Positions 1 to 9,016 of a DNA stretch of 64,000 nt are shown here, in pieces. The notes below the pieces were generated by a model. The model was not told the origin of the DNA, made no database searches, and saw only the letters and a program-made list of their open reading frames with translations. A program made the translations under genes and the position numbers. Position 1 is the first letter of the stretch. The number at the start of each line of letters is the position of its first letter. This stretch comes from Pseudomonas sp. PA27(2017) (GTDB lineage Bacteria; Pseudomonadota; Gammaproteobacteria; Pseudomonadales; Pseudomonadaceae): assembly GCF_001945445.1 (NCBI RefSeq), contig NZ_MSXW01000028.1, positions 1 through 64,000 on the forward strand, given 5' to 3'.

Positions 1-155
1 GCGGCGAATCGCTCAGGCACCGCCGAAATAGGCAGTCAGGCTGCAATCGTTTCGCCCCGAGGTCGGGGCTCCCACAGGTTGGTTTGAGTGTCTGCTCCTG
101 CCTTGTAGTTGCCGCTTCATGCGCAGATAAGACTTTGAACAGGCTCTAAAAGCCT
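1..155. repeat. REPIN-type interspersed repeat, copy 1 (left part cut by window edge)
   Basis: The first ~155 bases repeat almost exactly at 23127-23277 and, more divergently, at 25577-25724. The segment includes one REP-like arm (TTCGCCCCGAGGTCGGGGCT, near 50-70) followed by a shared tail up to the 'gaacaggctct' segment. The partner REP arm that precedes it in the other copies would lie left of base 1. No gene is visible in this stretch. Confidence 0.8.
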
Positions 156-291
156 GCTTACGATCCGCCCCGTGAAAGCTGGCTCCGGCCGGGCGCCCTC
201 GCGCCGGCGTTACTTTGTAACAGCCTACTGCCCAGGCATGCGCCTTTCCTTATACTGCGCTCCCTTCTTCTAGCCTGTGGAGCTTGACCCC

Positions 292-585
292 GTGAACTTC
301 TCGTCCTGGACACCCAAGGAGCGTCTGATTTGCGCAGCGTTCTTCGCCGTGGCCATTGCTTGCCTGCTGTACGGTTTCGCCTCGGGCGTTGCGCCGATGA
401 GCAGCGAGTTCTTTTCGATGTTCGCCGTGGTTTCGCTAATCATCGGCCTGGCCCTGACCCCACACTTCATGCTGCAACCGCTGAGCGAGAGCCTCGGCAG
501 CAACCTGTCCACCCCGCTGCGCATCGCGCTCGGCTTCTTCTGCGCCTTCCAACTGGTCGCGGTCATCCGTGTGCTTGCAAGCTGA
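292..585 (+). CDS. small inner-membrane protein, unknown function
   Basis: A 97-residue protein with at least two or three hydrophobic segments (around residues 10-30, 35-55 and 75-95), so probably a small inner-membrane protein. I do not recognise a named family. The GTG at 292 is chosen because a GGAG sits 9 bases upstream; an in-frame GTG at 277 would add five residues. It converges on the transglutaminase gene, ending only 5 bases before that gene's stop codon. No transcription terminator is obvious between them. Function is not inferred. Confidence 0.7.
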   Translation: MNFSSWTPKERLICAAFFAVAIACLLYGFASGVAPMSSEFFSMFAVVSLIIGLALTPHFMLQPLSESLGSNLSTPLRIALGFFCAFQLVAVIRVLAS

Positions 586-590
586 GCAGA

Positions 591-1478
591 CTAAAGCGGC
601 GTGACCGTCACCTGCACATCAGGGTCATGATGGCCGCCGCCGAGAATCACCCCGCGCAGGGGTGACACGTCCCCGAAATCACGTCCCCAGGCCAGGGTGA
701 TGTGCTCCAGTGCCGGCAGCAGGTTGTTGGTGGGGTCGAAATCCACCCAGCCGTTGTCCGGGCAATACACCGATACCCAGGCGTGGGAAGCATCGGCACC
801 GACCAGCCGCGCCTGCCCCGGCGGTGGCTGGGTCAGCAGGTAGCCGCTGACATAGCGGGCGGCGAGCCCCCGCGAGCGCAGACAGGCGAGCATCAGATGA
901 GCGAAGTCCTGGCACACCCCGCGCCGCTGCTCGAGCACGCTCGCCAGCGGCGTCGCCACCAGGGTGGCGCTGGCGTCGAAGGTGAACTCGCCGTGGATCT
1001 TCTGCATCAGCGCCTGCACCGCCTCCAGCAGTGGGCGCTCGGCTGGGAAGCAGTCGGCCGCGAAGGCTTCGAAAGCCGGTTCCAGGCCCACGTAGGGCGA
1101 GGCGAATCGGTAGCGCAGCGCCTCCAGCGCCTCTGTAGCCCAGGCGCGTCGCTGGTAGCGCAGGGCCTGGCGTACGGTGGTCCAGGATGGCGAGCCGTGC
1201 AGGTCGACCGGACGGCGCGGCAGCACTTCGACGGTCAATTGCGCCCGTACGTGCAGAGCGTCGTGGGGCCGCTCGAAGGCCAGGCGGGTCAGCGGGTTAC
1301 CGAACACATCGACGCCATCGTGACGCTGGCAGGGCTGCGGACCGACCTGCAGGTCGTGCATCAGGCAGCGCTGCCACGGACAGTCGCGCGGCCACAGATG
1401 CGCCAGCTGCTGGGCCAGGGAAACCGGCGCCGCATAGCGGTAATGGGTGTCGTGCAGCACCTGATAACGGCGACTCAT
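591..1478 (-). CDS. transglutaminase-like (bacterial IMP-type) family protein
   Basis: A 295-residue protein with an N-terminal beta-rich domain typical of bacterial transglutaminase-like proteins and a papain-like C-terminal half. The triad is visible: Cys189 in GVCQDFAH, His232 in ASHAW and Asp248 in DFDPTNN. No signal peptide is seen, so it is probably cytoplasmic. Its ATG overlaps the stop of the upstream ATP-grasp/alpha-E gene by 4 bases (1475-1478), which suggests translational coupling. This pairing recurs in proteobacteria and is thought to belong to an uncharacterised peptide or protein modification system. The substrate is unknown; the family call is secure. Confidence 0.92.
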   Translation of the reverse strand: MSRRYQVLHDTHYRYAAPVSLAQQLAHLWPRDCPWQRCLMHDLQVGPQPCQRHDGVDVFGNPLTRLAFERPHDALHVRAQLTVEVLPRRPVDLHGSPSWTTVRQALRYQRRAWATEALEALRYRFASPYVGLEPAFEAFAADCFPAERPLLEAVQALMQKIHGEFTFDASATLVATPLASVLEQRRGVCQDFAHLMLACLRSRGLAARYVSGYLLTQPPPGQARLVGADASHAWVSVYCPDNGWVDFDPTNNLLPALEHITLAWGRDFGDVSPLRGVILGGGHHDPDVQVTVTPL

Positions 1479-3955
1479 GACGACTGGGTTCCCTGGCTGG
1501 CAGCCACGTGGGCGAAGAAGCGCAGGCTCAGTTGCTCGGAAACCGCTCCGGCGGCCTGGCCGATGGCATCGAGCAGCCCGACCAGTCCTTCGAGCACCGC
1601 GCGAATGCCGCCGCTGCCGAACAACGGGTTCTCCAGGCTGTGGAGATCGAAGGCGCTCAGGCGACGTTCGAGTTGCGCGAGCTCGGGATTGGCCGGGATG
1701 TCGAAGCCCTGGGCGAGGCGTTTCAGGGCACGCAGCAGCAGGCGCAGCTGATACAGCACGGCGTGCGGGTTGCGCTCATCGAGCAGCAGCAGGTCGAGCA
1801 CTGGAATCAGCTGCGCGCTGGCCATGTAGCGCGTGCGGTAAGTGATCGAGCTGTTGCCCAGTTCCAGCAGCCAGTCCAGTGCCGAAGCGTCGTCGCTGGC
1901 GCCGATGCGCAGGAAGCCACCGATGCTGTCGCAAAGAAACTGCAGGCGCTCGATACAGCGGCCGATCATCAGGAAGCGCCAGCCGTCATCACGGGTCATG
2001 TCATCGAGGGCGAACCCGGACAGCGCAGCCAGCGAGATCATCAGCCGATTGAGTACATCCAGTAGTTGCCCGAGGTCGCCTTCACGGCCCTCCAGGCGTT
2101 GCAGGTCGCGCTGCAACTCCACCATGGCCTGCCAGTTGGCCTGGGACAGCTTGCCGCGCACGCTGCCGGCCGTCCATTGCAGGCGCTGCAGGTTGACGCG
2201 CACGCTGGCTGGCCACTCGGTGCCGAGCAGCGCCTCACGCAGACGCGCCTCCACGCTGCCGTGAGCTTCATCGGGCAGGGTGCCGAGCTTTTCGGCGAGC
2301 TGGAACATCGCCTGCAGCGCACGCGGGTCGTCGTCGTCATCGACGTAGCGCGCCAGCATGATGCGCAACAGCCGCGCATTGTCCTCGCAGCGCTCGCTGT
2401 AGCGCCCGAACCAGAACAGGTTTTCCACCACCCGCGACGGGAGGTAGGGATCGCTGCGCACCAGATCGGCAGCGCCCAGGGCGCGCGTGCCCTGCCATTG
2501 CTCACTCGGCGCCTGGCGCTCGCCCAACACCCAGGTGTCCTTGCTGACGCCGCCGCGCTGCATCGACACCACCTCGGTATCGGCGGCCACGGCCACCCGG
2601 GTCAGGCCGCCAGGCATCACCCGATAGCCGTCGCCGCTGGCCACGGCGAACACGCGCATGCCGATGGTGCGCGGCTGCATGCCCTGCTCGCCGAGCCACA
2701 CCGGCGCCTGGGACAGTTGCACGGGCGCCTGGACCACATAGGCCTCGGGCTGCTGACGCAGGCGGCTGGCCAGTTGTTCGGCATCAGGGCTGCCGCCGTG
2801 CCCAGGCGTCAGACGCTGGGCCGCCGAACAGGGGCGAATCAGCCAGTTCGGCAGGTCTTCGAGCACCTGGGCCAGTACCGGCGCCTCCCCGCACCAGGCA
2901 CTGGTAATGCCAGGCAACGACAGCGGCTCGCCGAGCCATCGCTCGCTGATCGCCGGCAGGAATGCACTCAAGCCCGGTGCCTCCAGCAGGCCGCAGCCCA
3001 GGGCATTGGCCATCAGCACGCGACCCTGGCGTACCACTTCCAGCAACCCGGGCACGCCGAGCGCCGAATCGCTGCGCAGCTCCAGGGGGTCGCAGAAATC
3101 GTCATCGAGGCGGCGCAGCACAGCATGCACCCGCTGCAACCCCGCGAGCGTCTTCAGGTAGAGCGTGGCGTCGCGCACGGTCAGGTCGCTGCCTTCCACC
3201 AGCGGGTAGCCGAGCTGGCGCGCCAGGTACAGGTGCTCGAAGTAGCTCTCGTTGAAACGCCCGGCGGTCAGCACAACCACCAGCGGCGTGTCGTTGCCGG
3301 CCGGCGCCTGGCTGGTCAGGGTGTCCTGCAGAGTGCGAAAGAAACTGGCCAGGTGCTGCACGCCAAGATCGCGATACAGCTCGGGAAAGGCCCGCGAGAT
3401 GATCTGCCGGTTTTCAAGGGCGAAACCGGCACCGGCCGGCGCCTGGGTGCGATCGGCAATCACCCGCCACTGGCCGTCCGCCGAGCGGGCCAGGTCCACC
3501 GCGTACAGATGCAGGTAAGTGCTGCCGGGCGGCTGCACACCCTGGCACGGCCACAGAAAGCTTTCATGGCCGAACACCAGTTCCGGCGGCAGCAACCCAT
3601 CGGCGAGCAACTGCTGAGGGCCATAAAGGTCGGCCAGCACCTTGTCGAGCAGGCCCGCGCGCTGCGCCACGCCCGCAGCAATGGCCTGCCATTCGGCCGC
3701 CGGAATCAGATTGGGCAGCAGGTCCAGCTCCCAGGGCCGATCGGCGCCATCGGGATCGGCGTAGACGTTGTAGGTGACGCCGTTGGCCTGGATCTGCCGG
3801 GTGACCATGGCCTGACGCTGCTGCAACTGCGCGGGCGTATTGCGCCGCAGTTGGCTCAGCACAGGCCGCCAGTGCGCGCGCGGCTGCCCGTGGCGGTCGA
3901 GCAGTTCGTCATAGGCCGCCTCGTCAGGCAGGTAACAGGCAAGCAGATCAGGCAT
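1475..3955 (-). CDS. circularly permuted ATP-grasp / alpha-E domain fusion protein
   Basis: An 826-residue two-domain protein. Residues ~75-430 match the circularly permuted type 2 ATP-grasp family (DUF404/407-like), which suggests ATP-dependent carboxylate-amine ligation. Residues ~500-815 form an all-helical alpha-E domain starting near SRVVENLFWFGRYSER. In many genomes the two parts are separate adjacent genes; here they are fused. The start at 3955 (MPDLLACYLP) is preferred because the upstream in-frame extension is basic and low in family character. It forms a two-gene operon with the overlapping transglutaminase gene. The set is often linked to formation or cleavage of an unknown peptide; the substrate cannot be read from the sequence. 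Confidence 0.9.
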   Translation of the reverse strand: MPDLLACYLPDEAAYDELLDRHGQPRAHWRPVLSQLRRNTPAQLQQRQAMVTRQIQANGVTYNVYADPDGADRPWELDLLPNLIPAAEWQAIAAGVAQRAGLLDKVLADLYGPQQLLADGLLPPELVFGHESFLWPCQGVQPPGSTYLHLYAVDLARSADGQWRVIADRTQAPAGAGFALENRQIISRAFPELYRDLGVQHLASFFRTLQDTLTSQAPAGNDTPLVVVLTAGRFNESYFEHLYLARQLGYPLVEGSDLTVRDATLYLKTLAGLQRVHAVLRRLDDDFCDPLELRSDSALGVPGLLEVVRQGRVLMANALGCGLLEAPGLSAFLPAISERWLGEPLSLPGITSAWCGEAPVLAQVLEDLPNWLIRPCSAAQRLTPGHGGSPDAEQLASRLRQQPEAYVVQAPVQLSQAPVWLGEQGMQPRTIGMRVFAVASGDGYRVMPGGLTRVAVAADTEVVSMQRGGVSKDTWVLGERQAPSEQWQGTRALGAADLVRSDPYLPSRVVENLFWFGRYSERCEDNARLLRIMLARYVDDDDDPRALQAMFQLAEKLGTLPDEAHGSVEARLREALLGTEWPASVRVNLQRLQWTAGSVRGKLSQANWQAMVELQRDLQRLEGREGDLGQLLDVLNRLMISLAALSGFALDDMTRDDGWRFLMIGRCIERLQFLCDSIGGFLRIGASDDASALDWLLELGNSSITYRTRYMASAQLIPVLDLLLLDERNPHAVLYQLRLLLRALKRLAQGFDIPANPELAQLERRLSAFDLHSLENPLFGSGGIRAVLEGLVGLLDAIGQAAGAVSEQLSLRFFAHVAASQGTQSS

Positions 3956-4142
3956 GAAGATTCCAGTGCAGTGCATCGATGGCGCGGCAACTTCTCGCGC
4001 CGTGAAAGCGTAGCCGCTGTGGGCGTCGATCGGCCAGCAAGATATGCGCCAGCGCACTGCCACGCCCCAGCGCCGCACGATGCCCCTTCGCCAGCGCCCT
4101 GCGCTTCCGTTACCATCGACACATCCAGTAGCGAGACGCGGC

Positions 4143-4319
4143 ATGTATATCTATCGATTGGTTCTGATTCTGGTAGTCGGCATCTACCTGTTCTCGCCTG
4201 CCATCATGGACTGGTGGATCGATCCCAACGGTGCCTGGTACCGCCCCTACATGCTGTGGCTGATCCTCATCGTGGTGACCTTCATCCTGCAGAGCCAGCG
4301 CGATGCCGACGAGCTCTGA
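4143..4319 (+). CDS. cbrX: CbrX-like small membrane protein upstream of cbrA
   Basis: A 58-residue protein with two hydrophobic segments (about residues 4-20 and 36-52) joined by a loop rich in Trp and Tyr. A short conserved membrane ORF directly upstream of cbrA is known in pseudomonads as cbrX. It is reported to be cotranscribed with cbrA and to influence its expression. Here the stop lies 51 bases before the cbrA ATG at 4371. The start ATG follows GAGACGCGGC. The name rests on position, size and membrane character rather than on a domain. Confidence 0.7.
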   Translation: MYIYRLVLILVVGIYLFSPAIMDWWIDPNGAWYRPYMLWLILIVVTFILQSQRDADEL

Positions 4320-4370
4320 CCCGATGCGCCAGCCAAAACCCGCCGCCGCCCCTGACTCGCCGAGCCGTGA

Positions 4371-7325
4371 ATGCCGATGAACTTTAGCCTCGGTGGGCTG
4401 ATGCTGATCAGCGCCGCCTACCTGCTGGTGCTTTTCGCCGTCGCCTGGTGCGCCGACCGCGGCCTGATTCCGCGCCGCTTCATCCGTCACCCACTGACCT
4501 ACACCCTGTCGTTGGGTGTGTACGCCAGCGCCTGGGCCTTCTATGGCAGTGTCGGCCTGGCCTATCAGTACGGCTACGGCTTCCTGGCCAGTTACCTGGG
4601 CGTGACCGGCGCCTTCCTGCTCGCCCCGGTGCTGCTCTACCCCATCCTGCGCATCACCCGCACCTATCAGTTGTCGTCGCTGGCCGACCTGTTCGCCTTC
4701 CGTTTCCGTAGTACCTGGGCCGGTGCGCTGAGCACCCTGTGCATGCTGATAGCCGTGCTGCCGCTGCTGGCCCTGCAGATCCAGGCGGTGACCGATGCCA
4801 TCGGCATCCTCACCCGCGAGGCGGTGCAGCCACAGGTCGCCCTGGCGTTCTGCGGGCTGTTCATCCTGGTGACCATCCTGTTCGGTGCGCGTCACCTGGC
4901 CACCCGGGAAAAACACGAAGGCCTGGTGTTCGCCATCGCCTTCGAGTCGGTGGTCAAGCTGCTGGCCATGTGCGCCATCGGCCTTTACGCCCTGTATGCG
5001 GTATTCGACGGCCCCCGCGAGCTGGAGCAATGGCTGGTGCTCAACCAGGCTGCCCTGGCCAGCCTGCACACGCCCCTGCAGGAAGGCCCATGGCGCACCC
5101 TGCTGCTGGTGTTCTTCGCTTCGGCGATCGTCATGCCGCACATGTACCACATGACCTTTACCGAGAACCTCAACCCACGCGCCCTGGTCAGCGCCAGTTG
5201 GGGCCTGCCACTGTTCCTGCTGCTGATGAGCCTGGCGGTGCCCCTGGTGCTGTGGGCCGGACTAAGGCTGGGCTCGACCACCAGCCCGGAATATTTCACC
5301 CTCGGCCTGGGCATCGCCGTGGACAGCCCAGCGCTCGCGCTGATCGCCTACATCGGCGGCCTTTCGGCTTCCAGCGGGCTGATCATCGTCACCACCCTGG
5401 CGCTGTCCGGCATGCTGCTCAACCACGTGGTGCTACCGCTCTATCAGCCGCCAGCCGAAGGCAACATATACCGCTGGCTGAAGTGGACGCGCCGCGCGCT
5501 GATCGTCGCCATCATTCTGGCCAGCTACGCCTTCTACAACCTGCTCGACGCCCAGCAGGACCTGGCCAACCTGGGCATCGTCTCCTTCGTCGCCACCCTG
5601 CAGTTCCTGCCTGGCGTGCTCTCGGTGCTGTACTGGCCGACCGCCAATCGCCGCGGTTTCATTGCAGGATTGCTGGCCGGTATCGCGGTGTGGGGCGTGA
5701 GCATGCTGCTGCCACTGCTCGGCACGCTGCCGGGCCTGTACGTGCCGGTGCTGGATCTGGTCTACGTGCTCGATGACAGCAGCTGGCACCTGGCGGCCAT
5801 CGCCTCGCTGGCCATCAACGTGCTGGTGTTCACCCTGGTCTCGGTATTCACCGACTCCAGCCCCGAGGAAGACAGCGCCGCCGAAGCCTGCGCAGTGGAC
5901 AACGTACGCCGCCCGCAACGCCGTGAGCTGCTGGCCCTGTCACCCCAGGAATTCGCCGCCCAGCTGGCCAAACCGCTGGGCGCCAAGACCGCCCAGCGCG
6001 AGGTCGAACAGGCCCTGCGCGACCTGCATCTGCCCTTCGACGAGAGCCGACCCTACGCGCTGCGCCGCCTGCGTGATCGCCTGGAGGCCAACCTGTCCGG
6101 CCTGATGGGCCCCAGCGTGGCCCAGGACATAATCGAATCCTTCCTGCCCTACAAATCCGGCAGCGAAGGCTATGTGACCGAGGACATCCACTTCATCGAG
6201 AGCCGCCTGGAGGATTACCACTCGCGCCTCACCGGCCTTGCCGCCGAGCTCGATGCCCTGCGCCGCTACCACCGCCAGACCCTGCAGGAGTTGCCCATGG
6301 GCGTGTGTTCGCTGGCCAAGGATCACGAGATCCTGATGTGGAACAAGGCCATGGAAGAACTCACCGAGATTCCCGCCCAGCGCATCGTCGGCTCGCGCCT
6401 GTCGACCCTCGCCGAGCCGTGGCGGGAGTTGCTGCAGAGTTTCACCGAGATTCCCGACGAGCACCTGCACAAACAGCGCCTGGCCCTCGACGGCCAGACC
6501 CGCTGGCTGAACCTGCACAAGGCGGCCATCGACGAGCCTCTGGCGCCCGGTAACAGCGGGCTGGTCCTGCTGGTCGAGGACCTCACCGATACGCAGATGC
6601 TCGAAGACAAGCTGGTGCACTCCGAGCGCCTGGCCAGCATCGGCCGCCTGGCCGCAGGGGTGGCCCACGAAATCGGCAACCCGATTACCGGCATCGCCTG
6701 CCTGGCGCAGAACCTGCGCGAGGAACGCGAGGGCGATCCGGAGCTCACCGAGATCAGCGGGCAGATCCTCGAACAGACCAAACGGGTCACGCGCATCGTT
6801 CACTCGCTGATGAACTTCGCCCACTCCGGTAACCACCAGCAGGCGGACGAGCCGGTGTGCCTGGCCGAAGTCGCCCAGGAAGCCATCGGCCTGCTGGCCC
6901 TCAACCGGCGCAGCGTCGACGTGCAGTTCTTCAACCTGTGCGACCCCGCACACCGCGCCGGAGGCGACCCCCAGCGCCTGGCCCAGGTGCTCATCAACCT
7001 GCTCAGCAATGCCCGCGACGCCTCGCCCGAAGGCGGCGCGATCCGCGTGCGCAGCGAAGCGTCGGAACACACCGTCGACCTGATCGTCGAGGATGAAGGC
7101 AGCGGTATTCCCAAAGGTGTGATGGACCGGCTGTTCGAGCCGTTCTTTACCACCAAGGACCCCGGAAAAGGAACCGGACTCGGCCTCGCGCTGGTCTATT
7201 CCATCGTGGAAGAGCATTATGGCCAGATAACAATCGACAGCCCGATCGACCCCGAGCAGCAACGTGGCACCCGTATCCGGGTGACGCTGCCGCGGCACAT
7301 CGAGGCAATGCCACTGGCGAACTAA
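4371..7325 (+). CDS. cbrA: sensor histidine kinase CbrA
   Basis: A 984-residue membrane sensor kinase. The N-terminal ~500 residues form a sodium/solute-symporter-like (SLC5/SSS) domain with about 13 membrane segments. A linker follows, then a PAS-like region (~630-740), a HisKA domain with the phospho-accepting His766 in GVAHEIGNP, and an HATPase domain with the N box (NLLSNARDA) and G boxes (DEGSGIP, GKGTGLGL). CbrA phosphorylates CbrB to control use of amino acids and other carbon sources and, through CrcZ, relief of catabolite repression. ATG 4377 is an alternative start two codons downstream. The transporter-like sensor fused to a kinase is diagnostic. Confidence 0.97.
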   Translation: MPMNFSLGGLMLISAAYLLVLFAVAWCADRGLIPRRFIRHPLTYTLSLGVYASAWAFYGSVGLAYQYGYGFLASYLGVTGAFLLAPVLLYPILRITRTYQLSSLADLFAFRFRSTWAGALSTLCMLIAVLPLLALQIQAVTDAIGILTREAVQPQVALAFCGLFILVTILFGARHLATREKHEGLVFAIAFESVVKLLAMCAIGLYALYAVFDGPRELEQWLVLNQAALASLHTPLQEGPWRTLLLVFFASAIVMPHMYHMTFTENLNPRALVSASWGLPLFLLLMSLAVPLVLWAGLRLGSTTSPEYFTLGLGIAVDSPALALIAYIGGLSASSGLIIVTTLALSGMLLNHVVLPLYQPPAEGNIYRWLKWTRRALIVAIILASYAFYNLLDAQQDLANLGIVSFVATLQFLPGVLSVLYWPTANRRGFIAGLLAGIAVWGVSMLLPLLGTLPGLYVPVLDLVYVLDDSSWHLAAIASLAINVLVFTLVSVFTDSSPEEDSAAEACAVDNVRRPQRRELLALSPQEFAAQLAKPLGAKTAQREVEQALRDLHLPFDESRPYALRRLRDRLEANLSGLMGPSVAQDIIESFLPYKSGSEGYVTEDIHFIESRLEDYHSRLTGLAAELDALRRYHRQTLQELPMGVCSLAKDHEILMWNKAMEELTEIPAQRIVGSRLSTLAEPWRELLQSFTEIPDEHLHKQRLALDGQTRWLNLHKAAIDEPLAPGNSGLVLLVEDLTDTQMLEDKLVHSERLASIGRLAAGVAHEIGNPITGIACLAQNLREEREGDPELTEISGQILEQTKRVTRIVHSLMNFAHSGNHQQADEPVCLAEVAQEAIGLLALNRRSVDVQFFNLCDPAHRAGGDPQRLAQVLINLLSNARDASPEGGAIRVRSEASEHTVDLIVEDEGSGIPKGVMDRLFEPFFTTKDPGKGTGLGLALVYSIVEEHYGQITIDSPIDPEQQRGTRIRVTLPRHIEAMPLAN

Positions 7326-7419
7326 ATTCCGAAGAACCGCATTCACGGGGATGCGCGTGGCCCATCTTGGCCGCAGCACCGGGAAGCAGGTTCCGAGACC
7401 GTCGAGAGAATTCGTTTAA

Positions 7420-8841
7420 ATGCCTCATATCCTGATCGTCGAAGACGAAACCATCATCCGCTCCGCCCTGCGTCGCCTACTCGAACGCAATCAGTACCAG
7501 GTCAGCGAAGCCGGTTCGGTACAGGAAGCCCAGGAACGTTTCGATATTCCCGGCTTCGATCTGGTGGTCAGTGACCTGCGCCTGCCTGGCGCACCGGGCA
7601 CCGAACTGATCAAGCTGGCCCAGGGCGCGCCGGTGCTGATCATGACCAGCTATGCGAGCCTGCGCTCGGCGGTCGACTCGATGAAAATGGGCGCCGTCGA
7701 CTACATCGCCAAGCCCTTCGACCACGACGAAATGCTCCAGGCCGTAGCGCGCATCCTGCGTGATCGCGAAGCGCGCAGCCAGGCCGCCGGCGCACCTGCC
7801 GCGGCACGCAGCGCTGACAAGGGCGACAAGGCGGCCACTGGCGAAATCGGCATCATCGGCTCCAGCCCGGCCATGCTGGAGCTGTACAGCAAGATCCGCA
7901 AAGTGGCGCCCACCGACTCCAACGTGCTGGTGCAGGGCGAGTCCGGCACCGGCAAGGAGCTGGTCGCCCGCGCCCTGCACAACCTGTCCAAGCGTGCCAA
8001 GGCGCCGCTGATTTCGGTCAACTGTGCGGCGATTCCGGAAACCCTGATCGAGTCCGAGCTGTTCGGCCACGAGAAAGGCGCCTTCACTGGGGCCAGCGCC
8101 AGCCGCGCCGGCCTGGTGGAAGCGGCCGACGGCGGCACCCTGTTTCTCGACGAAATCGGCGAGCTGCCCCTGGAAGCCCAGGCGCGCCTGCTGCGCGTGC
8201 TGCAGGAGGGTGAGATCCGCCGGGTCGGCTCGGTGCAATCGCAAAAGGTCGATGTGCGCCTGATCGCCGCGACCCACCGTGACCTGAAAACCCTTTCGAA
8301 GACCGGCCAGTTCCGTGAAGACCTTTACTACCGCCTGCACGTCATCGCCCTGAAGCTGCCGCCGTTGCGCGAGCGCGGCGCCGACGTGCTCGAGATCGCC
8401 CGCGCCTTCCTGGCCCGCCAGTCGGCGCGCATGGGCCGCACCGACCTGCACTTCGGCCCGGACGCGGAGCAGGCCATTCATCATTACAGCTGGCCAGGCA
8501 ACGTGCGTGAACTGGAGAACGCCATCGAGCGTTCGGTGATCCTCTGCGACGGCAGCACCATCAACGCCGACCTGCTGGGTATCGACATCGAGCTGGAGGA
8601 TCTGGACGAAGACGTGTTCATGGGCCTGGCAACGCAGAGCGCCGCAGTGAATGCGACCAGCCAGGACCCCAGCGAAGACCTGTCACTGGAAGACTACTTC
8701 CAGCACTTCGTACTCGAGCATCAGGACCATATGACCGAGACCGAGCTGGCCCGCAAGCTGGGCATCAGCCGCAAATGCCTGTGGGAACGCCGTCAGCGCC
8801 TGGGCATTCCGCGCCGCAAATCGGGCGCCGCCAGCGAATAG
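7420..8841 (+). CDS. cbrB: sigma-54-dependent response regulator CbrB
   Basis: A 473-residue NtrC-type activator. It has a receiver domain with the phospho-acceptor Asp52 in VVSDLRLPG, an AAA+ domain with Walker A GESGTGKE (~173-180) and the sigma-54 contact loop GAFTGA (220-225), and a C-terminal Fis-type helix-turn-helix (ETELARKLGISRKCLW). It is phosphorylated by CbrA, encoded 94 bases upstream, and activates sigma-54 promoters. The crcZ promoter lies about 150 bases beyond its stop codon. A terminator hairpin at 8898-8934 separates cbrB from crcZ. Confidence 0.97.
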   Translation: MPHILIVEDETIIRSALRRLLERNQYQVSEAGSVQEAQERFDIPGFDLVVSDLRLPGAPGTELIKLAQGAPVLIMTSYASLRSAVDSMKMGAVDYIAKPFDHDEMLQAVARILRDREARSQAAGAPAAARSADKGDKAATGEIGIIGSSPAMLELYSKIRKVAPTDSNVLVQGESGTGKELVARALHNLSKRAKAPLISVNCAAIPETLIESELFGHEKGAFTGASASRAGLVEAADGGTLFLDEIGELPLEAQARLLRVLQEGEIRRVGSVQSQKVDVRLIAATHRDLKTLSKTGQFREDLYYRLHVIALKLPPLRERGADVLEIARAFLARQSARMGRTDLHFGPDAEQAIHHYSWPGNVRELENAIERSVILCDGSTINADLLGIDIELEDLDEDVFMGLATQSAAVNATSQDPSEDLSLEDYFQHFVLEHQDHMTETELARKLGISRKCLWERRQRLGIPRRKSGAASE

Positions 8842-8867
8842 AGCACCGCGCGGCGCTCTAGAGTGGG

Positions 8868-8897
8868 TGTTACCGCCGATCATGACAACACGTAACA
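8868..8897 (+). promoter_or_regulatory. candidate CbrB binding site (UAS) for crcZ
   Basis: The inverted hexamers TGTTAC (8868-8873) and GTAACA (8892-8897) are separated by 18 bases, about 95-125 bases upstream of the sigma-54 promoter. The half-sites match the published CbrB palindrome, though I recall a shorter N14 spacer as the consensus. A further GGTAAC lies at ~8911-8917. The right half-site abuts the cbrB terminator stem. Confidence 0.5.
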
Positions 8898-8934
8898 AAG
8901 CCGGGGTTTACGGTAACGGAATCCCGGCTTTTTT
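8898..8934 (+). terminator. rho-independent terminator of cbrB
   Basis: The stem AAGCCGGG...CCCGGCTT is followed by a run of Ts (8929-8934). It ends the cbrX-cbrA-cbrB transcript and isolates crcZ. Confidence 0.85.
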
Positions 8935-8991
8935 CTGCCCATGGAAATGACAAAAATATTAAGATATTGATTTTAAAGGAAAAATAAAAAC

Positions 8992-9008
8992 TGGCACGCT
9001 GAATGCTT
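8992..9008 (+). promoter_or_regulatory. sigma-54 promoter of crcZ
   Basis: TGGCACG (-24) with GG at 8993-8994 and ATGCT (-12) with GC at 9005-9006. The GG-to-GC distance is exactly 12 bases, matching the sigma-54 consensus TGGCACG-N4-TTGCW apart from one T-to-A change. It is preceded by an AT-rich stretch (8945-8990), as expected for DNA bending between activator and promoter. Confidence 0.9.
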
Positions 9009-9016
9009 TATCTCTG

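Noticed and set aside
2066..4387. Long plus-strand open frame (over 700 codons) opposite the ATP-grasp/alpha-E gene
   Set aside because: It mirrors the codon pattern of the real minus-strand gene, has no recognisable domain, and runs through cbrX and into cbrA. High GC makes such antisense frames common; similar ones opposite cbrA, pcnB, pgi, acs and the DUF748 gene were rejected for the same reason.
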